From positions 1-57,432 of the forward strand of contig JAJDWF010000118.1 of the NCBI GenBank assembly GCA_022825745.1: DNA of 57,432 bases. Direction: 5' to 3'. The notes beneath the pieces were generated by a model. It had not been told where the DNA came from. It ran no database searches and saw only the letters and a list, made by a program, of their open reading frames with translations. Below, one piece after another: positions 17,182 to 26,860 of the stretch (position 1 is the first letter of the stretch; every line of letters begins with the position of its first letter). The stretch comes from Dehalococcoidia bacterium. Lineage in GTDB: Bacteria > Chloroflexota > Dehalococcoidia > Lucifugimonadales > UBA3495. Made by a program: the position numbers and the translations under genes.

Positions 17182-17736
17182 ATGACTACGCAGATAGCGC
17201 CGGTTTCCGAAGTGGGGCGAGTTACCTATCTGGACCCAACGGGGTTTGTTCACCAGGTGGAACGGCAATTGACGCCACGGCTGGATTCCGTAGCCGGCAA
17301 GGTTGCCGGGTTAATGGACAACGGCAACGACACGTCCAGCTACTTTTTCAACAGCCTGGCGGAGACGCTGGAGCGGGATTACGGCGTGGCAAAGGTGGTC
17401 CTGCGCACCAAGTTCACCTCCACGCGGCCGGCGGAATCCGCGCTGATTGATGAAATCGAGCAGGAAGCCGACTTTCTGATTGCCGGCGTGGCGCTTTGAG
17501 GGTCCTGCACGTCGGGCAGTATGCTCGACGCGGTGAACTTTGAGGACCGCGGCAAGCCGGCGGCGGTGGTTACAACCAGCAATTTCGTCAGGCTGGCCGG
17601 TTCGCTCGCCCGCGCCAATCACCTGGAAGAGTTGCCGCTGGTGACCATACCGCACCCTTTGGGCGACCCTCAGGCGGCGGCAAACCGAGCACGAGAGGTG
17701 GCGGCACAGGTGGTAGCGGCGGTAACGTCGGGATAA
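17182..17736 (+). CDS. UGSC-motif selenoprotein; TGA codon 106 read as selenocysteine
   Basis: Reading from the ATG at 17182 (GAGG seven bases upstream), 105 codons lead to an in-frame TGA at 17497-17499. It is followed without a frame change by GSCTSGSMLDAVNFEDRGKP and 78 codons in all, to a TAA at 17734-17736, giving 184 residues. The residues around the TGA read VAL-U-GSCT, the defining motif of the UGSC family, in which U is selenocysteine in some members and cysteine in others. A perfect-stem hairpin starts 10 bases after the TGA, as expected for a bacterial SECIS. A standard gene caller would call only residues 1-105. A redox or nucleophilic role for Sec106 with the nearby Cys109 is inferred; the reaction is unknown. 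The 17744 gene follows after 7 bp. Confidence 0.88.
17510..17530 (+). promoter_or_regulatory. Bacterial SECIS-like stem-loop after the Sec codon
   Basis: CGTCGGGC-AGTAT-GCTCGACG folds as an 8-bp stem (one G-U pair) with a 5-base loop. The loop begins 18 bases after the TGA and has G as its second base. Both fit the known bacterial SECIS rules: about 16-37 bases from the UGA to the loop, and a G among the first two loop bases. Confidence 0.7.
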
Positions 17737-17743
17737 GCGACCG

Positions 17744-18841
17744 ATGCTTAACCGGGAACAAGCTACCCGCCTGACCGGCCTGGATACCGTTCAGGGCGCG
17801 CTGGACACCATCGAGACCTATTTCGAGAACGGCTGGACGGACGGGCTGCCCATCGTTCCGCCTACCGAAGCCGCCGTGGCTGACTTCGTGGCGGCGTCCG
17901 GACGCGACGGTTCGGAAGTGCTGGGCCTGATGCCGCCGCGCATGGGCGTGGTGACGGTTGAGGCCGCCGCCACCAACGCGGTGATGGCGGGTTGCCGTCC
18001 CGAATACATGCCGGTGGTGCTGGCGGCGCTGGACGCGGCCCTGGACCCCCGGTTCGACATCCGAGGCTTGCAGGCTACCAGCGACCCGGCCGCGCCGCTG
18101 GTGATCGTCAGCGGCCCGGTGGTGGAGCAGGTCGGGATCAACCACGGCGTCGGACTGTTCGGACACGGCAGCCGGGCCAACGCCACCATCGGGCGCGCGC
18201 TGCGGCTGATGATGATCAACCTGGGCGACGGCCGGCCGGACACCGGCGACAAGTCAACGCTGGGCTCGCCGTCCAAGTATTCCTACTGCATCGGCGCGGA
18301 CGTTGCTTCGCCCTGGACGCCGATTCACACCGATTTCGGGTACGACGCCGACGAGAGTTGCGTTACGGTGTTCGCGGCGGACGCGCCCCGGGGCAACAAC
18401 CCGGGCGGCTCCGGCAGCATGGAATTCGCGCTATGGATTCTGGCTGACTCGCTGCGGAACCTGAACCACAACATGATCCACGGCGGGCACATGCTGGCGG
18501 TACTCAGCCCGCTGATCGCCCAGGGGTTGGCCGAAGAGGGCTGGACGAAGCGAGACGTGCAACTGTACCTCTACGAAAAGGGACGTATCCCGATTGAACG
18601 AGTGCGCCGGTACAAAGACCTGCGCTACGGGCGCAACGTGGAAGCGGGCGAGCCCTACTTCTGGCCCAAATGGCTCGACGCGGAGGACCCCACCGAACCT
18701 AACCCCAGGCTCCCCGTAGTCCGCGACCCCGACAACATAATGATCGTGGTGGCCGGCGACCCGGCTCGCTCCCGCTCCGCCTACTGCCCGCCGCGCCCCT
18801 ACAACCCACCGGTGACCAAGCCGGTGCGGATGCCGGAGTAG
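17744..18841 (+). CDS. Conserved protein of unknown function, partner of the UGSC selenoprotein
   Basis: A 365-residue soluble protein beginning seven bases after the UGSC stop, so the two are almost certainly cotranscribed and possibly translationally coupled. Notable segments are ENGWTDGLPIVPPTEAAV near residue 30, PPRMGVVTVEAAATNAVMAG near 66, INHGVGLFGHGSRANATIGR, SYCIGADVASPWTPIHTDFG and a proline-rich C-terminus. There is no signal peptide, transmembrane helix or nucleotide-binding loop. Several isolated Cys (VMAGC, SYC, DESC) and His residues could be catalytic. I cannot name a family. Its immediate position suggests it forms a complex with, or supplies substrate to, the selenoprotein. 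Confidence 0.8.
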   Translation: MLNREQATRLTGLDTVQGALDTIETYFENGWTDGLPIVPPTEAAVADFVAASGRDGSEVLGLMPPRMGVVTVEAAATNAVMAGCRPEYMPVVLAALDAALDPRFDIRGLQATSDPAAPLVIVSGPVVEQVGINHGVGLFGHGSRANATIGRALRLMMINLGDGRPDTGDKSTLGSPSKYSYCIGADVASPWTPIHTDFGYDADESCVTVFAADAPRGNNPGGSGSMEFALWILADSLRNLNHNMIHGGHMLAVLSPLIAQGLAEEGWTKRDVQLYLYEKGRIPIERVRRYKDLRYGRNVEAGEPYFWPKWLDAEDPTEPNPRLPVVRDPDNIMIVVAGDPARSRSAYCPPRPYNPPVTKPVRMPE

Positions 18842-18911
18842 TGCATCAACTGTCCATGTGCTACGATTTTGTATCCACATGCACAGGCTAAGTGACCAAC
18901 AGAGGCAAACC

Positions 18912-19187
18912 ATGACCACCAAATCAACGCGCAAACTGCCGGAACCGCCGGAGATTGTCCTTACGCCGCTGGCCGTCGTGAGCGACAAGAACCAACTTAC
19001 CGTTTCGGAAGGCGTTTTTGACGAGTTTCCGGACGCTGATTGCTTTGAGGTCACTATCGAGGACGGGCGGATAGTGCTGACGCCTTACCCTATCGTGACC
19101 GCCGATGACGTGCGCCTCAAGATAGCAGCTCTTGGTATCACTGAGGCAGACGTGGCTGAGGCTATCAGATGGGCGCGAGGACAATAA
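18912..19187 (+). CDS. Antitoxin of a type II toxin-antitoxin pair (AbrB/SpoVT-like)
   Basis: A 91-residue protein. Residues 20-60 (LAVVSDKNQLTVSEGVFDEF, then FEVTIEDGRIVLTPYP) resemble a swapped-hairpin AbrB/MazE DNA-binding fold, with a helical tail that would bind the toxin. The ATG at 18912 has AGAGG six bases upstream. The stop codon directly abuts the start of the PIN-domain gene, the usual antitoxin-first order. Such antitoxins normally repress their own promoter as the TA complex. The assignment rests on fold resemblance and pairing, not on a diagnostic motif. Confidence 0.75.
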   Translation: MTTKSTRKLPEPPEIVLTPLAVVSDKNQLTVSEGVFDEFPDADCFEVTIEDGRIVLTPYPIVTADDVRLKIAALGITEADVAEAIRWARGQ

Positions 19188-19634
19188 ATGCCGTTGTTGC
19201 GCGTTGTCCTTGATACCAATGTGCTCGTGTCTGCATTGGTGTTTCGCTCTCCATCCGTCGCGTGGTTGCTCTCTGCGTGGCAGTCTCTGATGTTTATCCC
19301 TCTAGCGAGCCAGATTACGATGGCAGAGTTGGAACGTGTGTTGCGTCACCCGAAGTTCAACCTGTTTCGTGCGCAAGCGGAAGCGCTGATCGAAGACTAC
19401 CGTCCTTGGTGCGAGATGGTCACCATTACCGAACCGCCGGATGTACCAGAATGCCGCGACCCCAGAGATCGGATGTTCCTGGAGTTGGCAGCAGCCGGAC
19501 AGGCCGATGCTTTGGTCACCGGGGACGGCGACTTGCTGGCTTTGGCGCCGGCGTTTGCCGTGCCTATTATCACGCCAACCGAGCTGACGGCGCGACTGGA
19601 ATATGACCGATTGGAAACCGATGACAATCGATAA
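19188..19634 (+). CDS. PIN-domain toxin (putative ribonuclease)
   Basis: A 148-residue PIN protein of the VapC/COG1569 type. The acidic active-site residues are seen in VVLDTNVLVSAL (Asp9), in the glutamate of MAELERVL, in PRDRMFLELAA and in DALVTGDGDLLAL, giving the expected D-E-D-D set. PIN toxins are Mg-dependent endoribonucleases that stop translation when free of antitoxin. The ATG follows the antitoxin stop with no gap. The C-terminus lies nine bases before the deacetylase gene, whose message may be read through. Confidence 0.88.
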   Translation: MPLLRVVLDTNVLVSALVFRSPSVAWLLSAWQSLMFIPLASQITMAELERVLRHPKFNLFRAQAEALIEDYRPWCEMVTITEPPDVPECRDPRDRMFLELAAAGQADALVTGDGDLLALAPAFAVPIITPTELTARLEYDRLETDDNR

Positions 19635-19643
19635 AGGTGCAAA

Positions 19644-20549
19644 ATGATAAATCACGAACGCGATTTCATCGGCTACGGCGCCAACCCGCCGATCATCCAG
19701 TGGCCCAACAACGCGCGTATCGCAGTCTCTGTAGTCGTTAACTACGAGGAGGGCAGCGAGACCTCGCTGCTTGACGGGGATGCGGCGCATGAGTCCAACA
19801 ACGAAGTTCCCTCGCCTATCCCTGCCGGGCAGCGGGATTTGTTCAACGAGTCGTTTTTTGAGTACGGCAGTCGCGTCGGCGTCTGGCGCATTCTCAACCT
19901 GCTGGACAAGTACGACGTGAGGAGCACGTTTTTCTGCTGCGCGGTGGCCTTCGAGCGCAACCTGGAGGTGGCGCGGGCCGTGGTGGAGCGTGGGCACGAG
20001 GTGTGCGGGCATGGCTATCGCTGGGAGGAATATCACAGCAAGACGCGGGATGAGGAAGCGGAGGCGATTCGCAAGACGGTGGCATCGCTGACGGAAACAA
20101 CCGGAGTTCGTCCGGTGGGCTGGTTCACGCGGTACGGGCCCAGCGTCAACACGCGGGAGTTGGTGGTCAACGAGGGCGGGTTCATCTACGACAGTGGTGT
20201 TTTCAACGACGACCTGCCGTATTACACGGAGGTTGGCGGGAAGCCCTGGCCGGTGCTGCCCTACAGCTTTGAGACCAACGATGCCCGGTTCTGGCGCGGC
20301 GGGCTGAACAGCGTCGGGGATTTCTACGAATACCTCAAGGACACCTTTGACGTGCTGTACGAAGAGGGCCGCACCCATCCCAAGATGATGTCGGTGGGGC
20401 TGCACTGCCGCATCGCGGGACGGCCGGCGCGGTCACGGGCATTGGACCGGTTCCTGCGGTACGCGAAGAGCCATCCGGGGGTGTGGTTCGCGCGGCGGGA
20501 CGAGATTGCGCGGTGGTGGCTGGAAAAGTACCCGCCGGGGACGCTATAG
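19644..20549 (+). CDS. Polysaccharide deacetylase-family protein, PuuE (allantoinase)-like
   Basis: A 301-residue protein of the carbohydrate esterase 4 fold. The N-terminus (ERDFIGYGANPPIIQWPNNA and AVSVVVNYEEGSE) is characteristic of the PuuE branch, some of whose members hydrolyse allantoin without metal. STFFCCAVAFER, EVCGHGYRWEEY and MMSVGLHCRIAGRPAR are the core motifs. AAAGG lies six bases before the ATG. Whether it acts on allantoin or another amide or N-acetyl group cannot be decided, because no purine-degradation genes lie nearby. Confidence 0.85.
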   Translation: MINHERDFIGYGANPPIIQWPNNARIAVSVVVNYEEGSETSLLDGDAAHESNNEVPSPIPAGQRDLFNESFFEYGSRVGVWRILNLLDKYDVRSTFFCCAVAFERNLEVARAVVERGHEVCGHGYRWEEYHSKTRDEEAEAIRKTVASLTETTGVRPVGWFTRYGPSVNTRELVVNEGGFIYDSGVFNDDLPYYTEVGGKPWPVLPYSFETNDARFWRGGLNSVGDFYEYLKDTFDVLYEEGRTHPKMMSVGLHCRIAGRPARSRALDRFLRYAKSHPGVWFARRDEIARWWLEKYPPGTL

Positions 20550-20572
20550 GGGCGAGTGTGAAACCCGCCCCT
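20548..20572. repeat. Palindromic AGGGGCG...CGCCCCT element at the deacetylase stop
   Basis: A 7-bp stem (20548-20554 with 20566-20572) plus partial inner pairing. It starts on the last two bases of the PuuE-like stop codon, between convergent genes. It belongs to the same family as 44141-44161, 51143-51172 and 55721-55747. It may act as a transcription terminator, but no T-run follows. Confidence 0.65.
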
Positions 20573-20580
20573 GCGCCAGT

Positions 20581-21381
20581 TTATTGCCAGTCGTTCAGCT
20601 TGATGACAGTGAATACTGCGCCCTCTGCGTCGCTCAGCACCGCGAAACGGGCGAAATCGGCAATGTCCGCCGGACCGTGCACCAGGCCGCCGCCCAGTTC
20701 CTGCGTTTTGGCCACGGTAGCCTCCACGTCGTTCACGCCGAAATAAACGCCCCAGTTGGGCGGGACCGGTCCCCAGTCCTCTCCAATCTGCACGATGCCG
20801 CCCACCATCTGGTCGTTGACGGTCATCAGCCAGTACGGAAAGTCCTCAATGTTTTCGTCCAGCTTGATTTCCACGCCCAGCGTCTGCTGATAAAAATCCC
20901 TGGCCGATTCCGGGTTGGTTGTCGCCAGTTCGAACCAGCACAGCGCTCCCGGCTCCATCATCACGCCCGCTCCGGCGTGGGCCACGGGATACCACAACCG
21001 CAGGAACGCGCCTTCCCGGTCCTGGATAATGGCCATGCGGCCAACGTTGTGGTCGGGCATGGGCGTTACGTCCATGGGGCCGAAGACGACGGTTCCGCCG
21101 GCGGCCTGGGCGCGCTCCACCGCCGCCTCCAGGTCGTCAACTGTTACGTACACGCTCCAGTGCGGCGGCAGGTTCTCCTGCCCCGGCCCGGCTTCGGCGG
21201 ACGCGCAGGCCGCCAGGCCGTTGTGCGAGAACATCGTATAGACCATGTCCGGCCCGGCCGGATGGTCGTCGTAAGTCCAGCCGAACAACGCGGTGTAGAA
21301 ATCCTTGGCCACCTGTCCGTCGCGGGCCAGCAGGTCGGCCCACGACGGAGTGCCGGGCGCGTACTGAGTCATTTCGGGCAT
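20581..21381 (-). CDS. VOC-family (glyoxalase/dioxygenase-like) protein, two domains
   Basis: A 266-residue protein made of two vicinal-oxygen-chelate domains. Domain 1 contains GTPSWADLLARDGQVAKDFY and ends at EGAFLRLWYP. Domain 2 contains GALCWFELATTNPESARDFY and ends at EGAVFTVIKL. The W-x-(D/E)-L pattern at each strand start is typical of the YdeP/CFP30-like branch. A metal role is possible but the ligand set is incomplete, so the catalytic state is uncertain. The ATG at 21381 has GGAGG seven bases upstream. It lies downstream of a luciferase-like monooxygenase on the same strand. Confidence 0.9.
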   Translation of the reverse strand: MPEMTQYAPGTPSWADLLARDGQVAKDFYTALFGWTYDDHPAGPDMVYTMFSHNGLAACASAEAGPGQENLPPHWSVYVTVDDLEAAVERAQAAGGTVVFGPMDVTPMPDHNVGRMAIIQDREGAFLRLWYPVAHAGAGVMMEPGALCWFELATTNPESARDFYQQTLGVEIKLDENIEDFPYWLMTVNDQMVGGIVQIGEDWGPVPPNWGVYFGVNDVEATVAKTQELGGGLVHGPADIADFARFAVLSDAEGAVFTVIKLNDWQ

Positions 21382-21457
21382 AAGGGAACCTCCAAGTGCG
21401 ATTTGCAATACCAGCGTAGCACACGACCTGGCCTGCGTCCCCAATGCCTGTCATCAA

Positions 21458-22657
21458 TTAGTTGTCGGCGGGGACGGAGACCTCGACCTTGGTGTCCTTG
21501 AAGGCGGGCATGACCTCTTCGGCGAACCACTGGAGTTGCTCCAGGATCATGGCTTGCGGGGTGCCGACGGGCTGGCCGACCTGGACGCGCTTGAGGCCGG
21601 GGTAGCGTTCCTCGACGCCCTTGAGTTGCTCGATGATGCGCTCAGGCGGGCCGGCGAGGACGCTGCCGTTTTCGATGGCGTCCTCGATGGTGGGGAGGCC
21701 GGCGTTGGGGGCGATTTCGGGGTTGCTGATGTCGCGGATCTGCTGTTCGGTGAGGCCGCGGGTCAGACGCAGGGGGCCGAACATCTTGAGGTTCTCCTCG
21801 TAGTACCGGGCGCCGGTGCGGGCGGCCTCCTCCACGGTGGGCGCGATCTGGAAGTGGAAGCCGACGGCCAGGTCCTCGCCGAGTTCGGCGTCGGGCTTGC
21901 CGTGGCGCTGCAAGGCGTCGCGGTAGGCGTGCATGATGCCGTCCATGGCGCCGCCCTCCGAAGAGCCGCCGCCGATGACGCCCTTAATGCCCATTTGAGC
22001 CATGAATTCCAGGGCGCGGCCGGTGCCGCCCTGGATGGGCTGCCAGCATTCCACCGGCAGGTTCTTGGGACGCGGGACTAGGGTCAGCTCTTCAAGGTTG
22101 TAGCCGCGGTAAGGCACCTGGGGCGGGAAGTCGTAGTGCTTGCCGTGGTGGGCGAAGGAACGCTCGTGGAACGCCTTGAAGAGCACTTCCACCTGCTCCT
22201 CGAAGAGTTCCCGGTTGGCCGGCTGGTCCATCAAGGGGGAGCCGAAAACCTCCACCTCGCGGGTGTGGTAACCGCGTCCGACGCCGAAGGTTACGCGGCC
22301 GTTGGTCAGCCAGTCGGCCATGGCGAAGTCCTCGGCCAGGCGGAGCGGGTGCCACATTGGGGCGATGTTGAAGCCGCAGCCGAAGCGCAGCCGCTCGGTG
22401 ACGTGGGCCAGGTGGACGATGAACATGAGCAGGTTGGGGATGCACTCGTAGCCCTCGGGCTGGAAGTGGTGCTCGGCCATCCAGAAGGTGTCGTAGCCGT
22501 TCCGGTCCAGGGTCTGGGCGATGGCGACGCCCTTGTCGAAGGCGGTGGCCAGGTATTCGTCGGAGAAGGTACGGTCGTTGACGGCGGTGCCGCCGTAGCC
22601 CACGTTGTCCATGTCCACGTGGCCGGCGTAAAGGCTGTCAAAAGTGGTGATCGCCAT
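21458..22657 (-). CDS. Luciferase-like flavin monooxygenase (LLM class), second copy
   Basis: A 399-residue TIM-barrel protein with TFWMAEHHFQPEGYECIPN near residue 60, FGCGFNIAPMWHPLRLAEDF, NGRVTFGVGRGYHTREVEVFG and the C-terminal helices of the bacterial luciferase family. The ATG at 22657 has GGAGG eight bases upstream. It is read toward the VOC gene (76 bp away). The sequence differs clearly from the 14308 and 40083 paralogs, so this is not a recent duplication. Substrate unknown. Confidence 0.9.
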   Translation of the reverse strand: MAITTFDSLYAGHVDMDNVGYGGTAVNDRTFSDEYLATAFDKGVAIAQTLDRNGYDTFWMAEHHFQPEGYECIPNLLMFIVHLAHVTERLRFGCGFNIAPMWHPLRLAEDFAMADWLTNGRVTFGVGRGYHTREVEVFGSPLMDQPANRELFEEQVEVLFKAFHERSFAHHGKHYDFPPQVPYRGYNLEELTLVPRPKNLPVECWQPIQGGTGRALEFMAQMGIKGVIGGGSSEGGAMDGIMHAYRDALQRHGKPDAELGEDLAVGFHFQIAPTVEEAARTGARYYEENLKMFGPLRLTRGLTEQQIRDISNPEIAPNAGLPTIEDAIENGSVLAGPPERIIEQLKGVEERYPGLKRVQVGQPVGTPQAMILEQLQWFAEEVMPAFKDTKVEVSVPADN

Positions 22658-22789
22658 GTCGGGTGCCTCCGGTAGTTGGCGGCGCGGGCGCGCCGGGGCG
22701 GTCAAGGAAAGACCGTCAAGGGTTGCGAGATGCCGGGCATTTTAGGGTAAGCGGGCGGCGCGTTCAACCTTGGGTGCGCGAGGGTCGTT

Positions 22790-22819
22790 TTGACCGGGTT
22801 GGCGGCGCGATGCTAGAAT
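22790..22819 (+). promoter_or_regulatory. Promoter of the yebC-ruvC-ruvA operon
   Basis: TTGACC (22790-22795), an 18-bp spacer and TAGAAT (22814-22819) with TGC extension. The rest of the 272-bp gap 22658-22929 holds the divergent leader of the luciferase-like gene and about 100 bases of yebC leader; I see no small gene in it. Confidence 0.65.
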
Positions 22820-22929
22820 CGTGATGTTACAAATTACATTGTGCAATATATGCGCTGGGCAGCGGTTGGGCAGAACCGGGCGATGATCGGTTCGATGTGG
22901 CAGTGGAATAAAGCGCGAGGAGGTGTCGG

Positions 22930-23694
22930 ATGTCCGGACATTCCAAGTGGTCAACAATCAAGCGTGCGAAGGGAGCGGCGGACGCCAAGCGGGGCGCCCT
23001 GTTCACCAAGTTGGCGCGGAACATCTCGCTGGCGGCCAAGGAAGGCGGCGGCGGCGACCCGGACATGAACTTTCGCCTGCGTATCGCTATTGATCAGGCG
23101 AAGTCCAACAACATGCCCCAGGACAGTATCACGCGGGCCGTGCGCCGGGGAACCGGCGAGAGCGGCGAGGGGATGGTGGATTTGTCGGCAGTTACCTACG
23201 AGGGATACGCGCCGGGCGGCGGCGCGATCCTGGTGCAGGCATTGACCGACAACCGGAACCGCACGGCGTCGGAGGTCCGGTCGGCGTTCAACAAGGGCGG
23301 CGGCAACTTGGGCGAAGCCGGCTGCGTGGCCTGGAATTTCGATAGCCGGGGGGTGATCACCCTGGAAATCGACGACGAGGATACGGCGGAAGAGTTGAGC
23401 CTGACGGCGATTGACGCGGAAGCGGAAGACGTGAAGTTCGAAGACGGCATCCTGGAAGTCTATACGGCCCCGGAGAACCTGTTGTCGGTGAAGTCGGCGC
23501 TGGAAAGCGAGGGAGCGGAGCCGTCCTCTGCGGATATCGCAATGGTGCCCAAGACGGTGGTGCCGCTGGAAAACAAGGCGGCGGAACAGACGCTGCGCCT
23601 GCTGGACATCCTGGAGGACCTGGACGACGTGCAGAAGGCATACACCAACGCGGACTTTCCGGCCGAGGCGCTGGAACGGTACGGTTCCGCCTGA
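22930..23694 (+). CDS. yebC: YebC/PmpR family protein (TACO1-like)
   Basis: A 254-residue protein with the family hallmark SGHSKWSTIKRAKGAADAKRG at the N-terminus, followed by FTKLARNISLAAKEGGGDP-type and NMPQDSITRAVRRGTG. Members were described as DNA-binding transcription regulators, and recent work links the family to relief of ribosome stalling at proline-rich stretches. The latter would fit a genome rich in Pro-Thr repeats, but that is inference. GGAGG lies seven bases before the ATG. The stop overlaps the ruvC start by one base. Confidence 0.95.
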   Translation: MSGHSKWSTIKRAKGAADAKRGALFTKLARNISLAAKEGGGGDPDMNFRLRIAIDQAKSNNMPQDSITRAVRRGTGESGEGMVDLSAVTYEGYAPGGGAILVQALTDNRNRTASEVRSAFNKGGGNLGEAGCVAWNFDSRGVITLEIDDEDTAEELSLTAIDAEAEDVKFEDGILEVYTAPENLLSVKSALESEGAEPSSADIAMVPKTVVPLENKAAEQTLRLLDILEDLDDVQKAYTNADFPAEALERYGSA

Positions 23695-24215
23695 TGCGCG
23701 TGCTGGCCATCGACCCGGGCACCCTGCGGATGGGGTTCGGCGTGGTGGACACCGGACCTACCCCGGAAGCCGACGACTACGGGGTCATCGCGCTGTCGGC
23801 GTCGATGCCCATTGAACAGCGTTTGTACCAGTTGCACACGCACATCCTGAACATGATCCACGTATTTCACCCGGATGCGATTGCGGTGGAGGACCCGTTC
23901 GTGGGCCGGGGTGAGCGTGCGTTCGCCAAGTCGGCGCTGGCGATTGGGCAGGCGCAGGCGGTGGTGCTGATCGGCGCGGCCAGCCAGGGGGTGCCCGTGC
24001 ATCGCTACGCGCCGGCGCGGGTGAAGCGGGCGGTTACGGACTACGGCGGGGCCACCAAGGAGCAGGTGCAGCGGATGACGGTGTCAACGCTGGGGCTGCA
24101 CGAGATGCCGGACTCGGACGCTGCGGACGCGCTGGCGGTGGGGTTGTGCCACATACAGCACATGACTGCTGACGATTTGAGCGCCCGCGAGATCAAGCCG
24201 GGCGAGGTGTTTTAG
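23694..24215 (+). CDS. ruvC: Holliday junction resolvase RuvC
   Basis: RuvC cuts four-way junctions symmetrically after RuvAB migration. The 173-residue protein has the four catalytic acids: Asp7 (AIDPGT), Glu66 (AVEDPF), and Asp142 and Asp145 (DSDAADALA). The RuvC family core VHRYAPARVKRAVTDYGGATKEQV is complete. The ATG overlaps the yebC stop (TGATG). ruvA follows after three bases. Confidence 0.95.
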   Translation: MRVLAIDPGTLRMGFGVVDTGPTPEADDYGVIALSASMPIEQRLYQLHTHILNMIHVFHPDAIAVEDPFVGRGERAFAKSALAIGQAQAVVLIGAASQGVPVHRYAPARVKRAVTDYGGATKEQVQRMTVSTLGLHEMPDSDAADALAVGLCHIQHMTADDLSAREIKPGEVF

Positions 24216-24218
24216 GCA

Positions 24219-24806
24219 GTGCTGGTCGGGGTGCACGGCGCGCTGGATGCCGTCGGCGCGGACTGGGTGAACGTGCAGGTGGGCGGGATCGTCCTGCAGG
24301 TGTTCGTCCCGGCGTCGTCGGTGGCGGGTCTGGGCAGCGTTGGCGATCCGGTGCGGCTGCACACGATATTGCGCATTCAGAACGAGCAGCCGGTGCTGTA
24401 CGGCTTTGCCGATGCCGGGTCGGTGGAGCTGTTCGGAGCGCTGAACGGAGTGAACGGGGTCGGGCCGCGCTCGGCGATGGCGATACTTTCCGAGCTTGGC
24501 GAGGACGGTTTCCGGCAGGCCGTCGCGTCCGAGGACGTAACGGCGCTGGCGCGGGCGCAGGGAGTCGGCCGGCGCATCGCGCAGCGGGTGGTGCTGGAAC
24601 TGCGGGGCAAGCTGCCGGACGCGGACGGCGCCGGCCCGGGCGGCGTCATTGCCGGCGGTACCGACGCCGAGGCGGTGGAGGCGTTGACGGCGTTGGGAAT
24701 GCCGCTGGCCGATGCGCGGCAGGCGGTGGCGGCGCTGGAATTGCCTTCGGATGCCTCGGTGGAGGACAAGGTGCGGCAGGCACTGGTGGGCATGGGCGGA
24801 GGGTGA
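24219..24806 (+). CDS. ruvA: Holliday junction branch-migration protein RuvA
   Basis: The 195-residue protein has an N-terminal OB-fold domain, a helix-hairpin-helix pair (LFGALNGVNGVGPRSAMAIL and LARAQGVGRRIAQRVVLELR) and a C-terminal domain of about 45 residues that would contact RuvB (AEAVEALTALGMPLADARQA). It starts at GTG 24219, three bases after ruvC. ruvB is not in this operon but 10 kb downstream. The length and domain set match the family. Confidence 0.95.
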   Translation: MLVGVHGALDAVGADWVNVQVGGIVLQVFVPASSVAGLGSVGDPVRLHTILRIQNEQPVLYGFADAGSVELFGALNGVNGVGPRSAMAILSELGEDGFRQAVASEDVTALARAQGVGRRIAQRVVLELRGKLPDADGAGPGGVIAGGTDAEAVEALTALGMPLADARQAVAALELPSDASVEDKVRQALVGMGGG

Positions 24807-24821
24807 GGTTGCGCTTTGGCG

Positions 24822-24827
24822 TATAAT
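24822..24827 (+). promoter_or_regulatory. Possible internal promoter for uvrB (TATAAT)
   Basis: A perfect TATAAT 28 bp before the uvrB ATG in the 49-bp ruvA-uvrB gap. No good -35 box. uvrB may be transcribed both from here and by read-through. Confidence 0.45.
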
Positions 24828-24855
24828 TTGGTGAAACGATGGGGAGCCGTTTGAG

Positions 24856-26856
<2,001 letters not shown>

Positions 26857-26860
26857 CGTT

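Noticed and set aside
17182..17736. Pseudogene with a nonsense mutation in the UGSC gene
   Set aside because: The TGA falls exactly on the U of the UGSC motif, the frame continues intact for 78 codons, and a SECIS-like hairpin follows.
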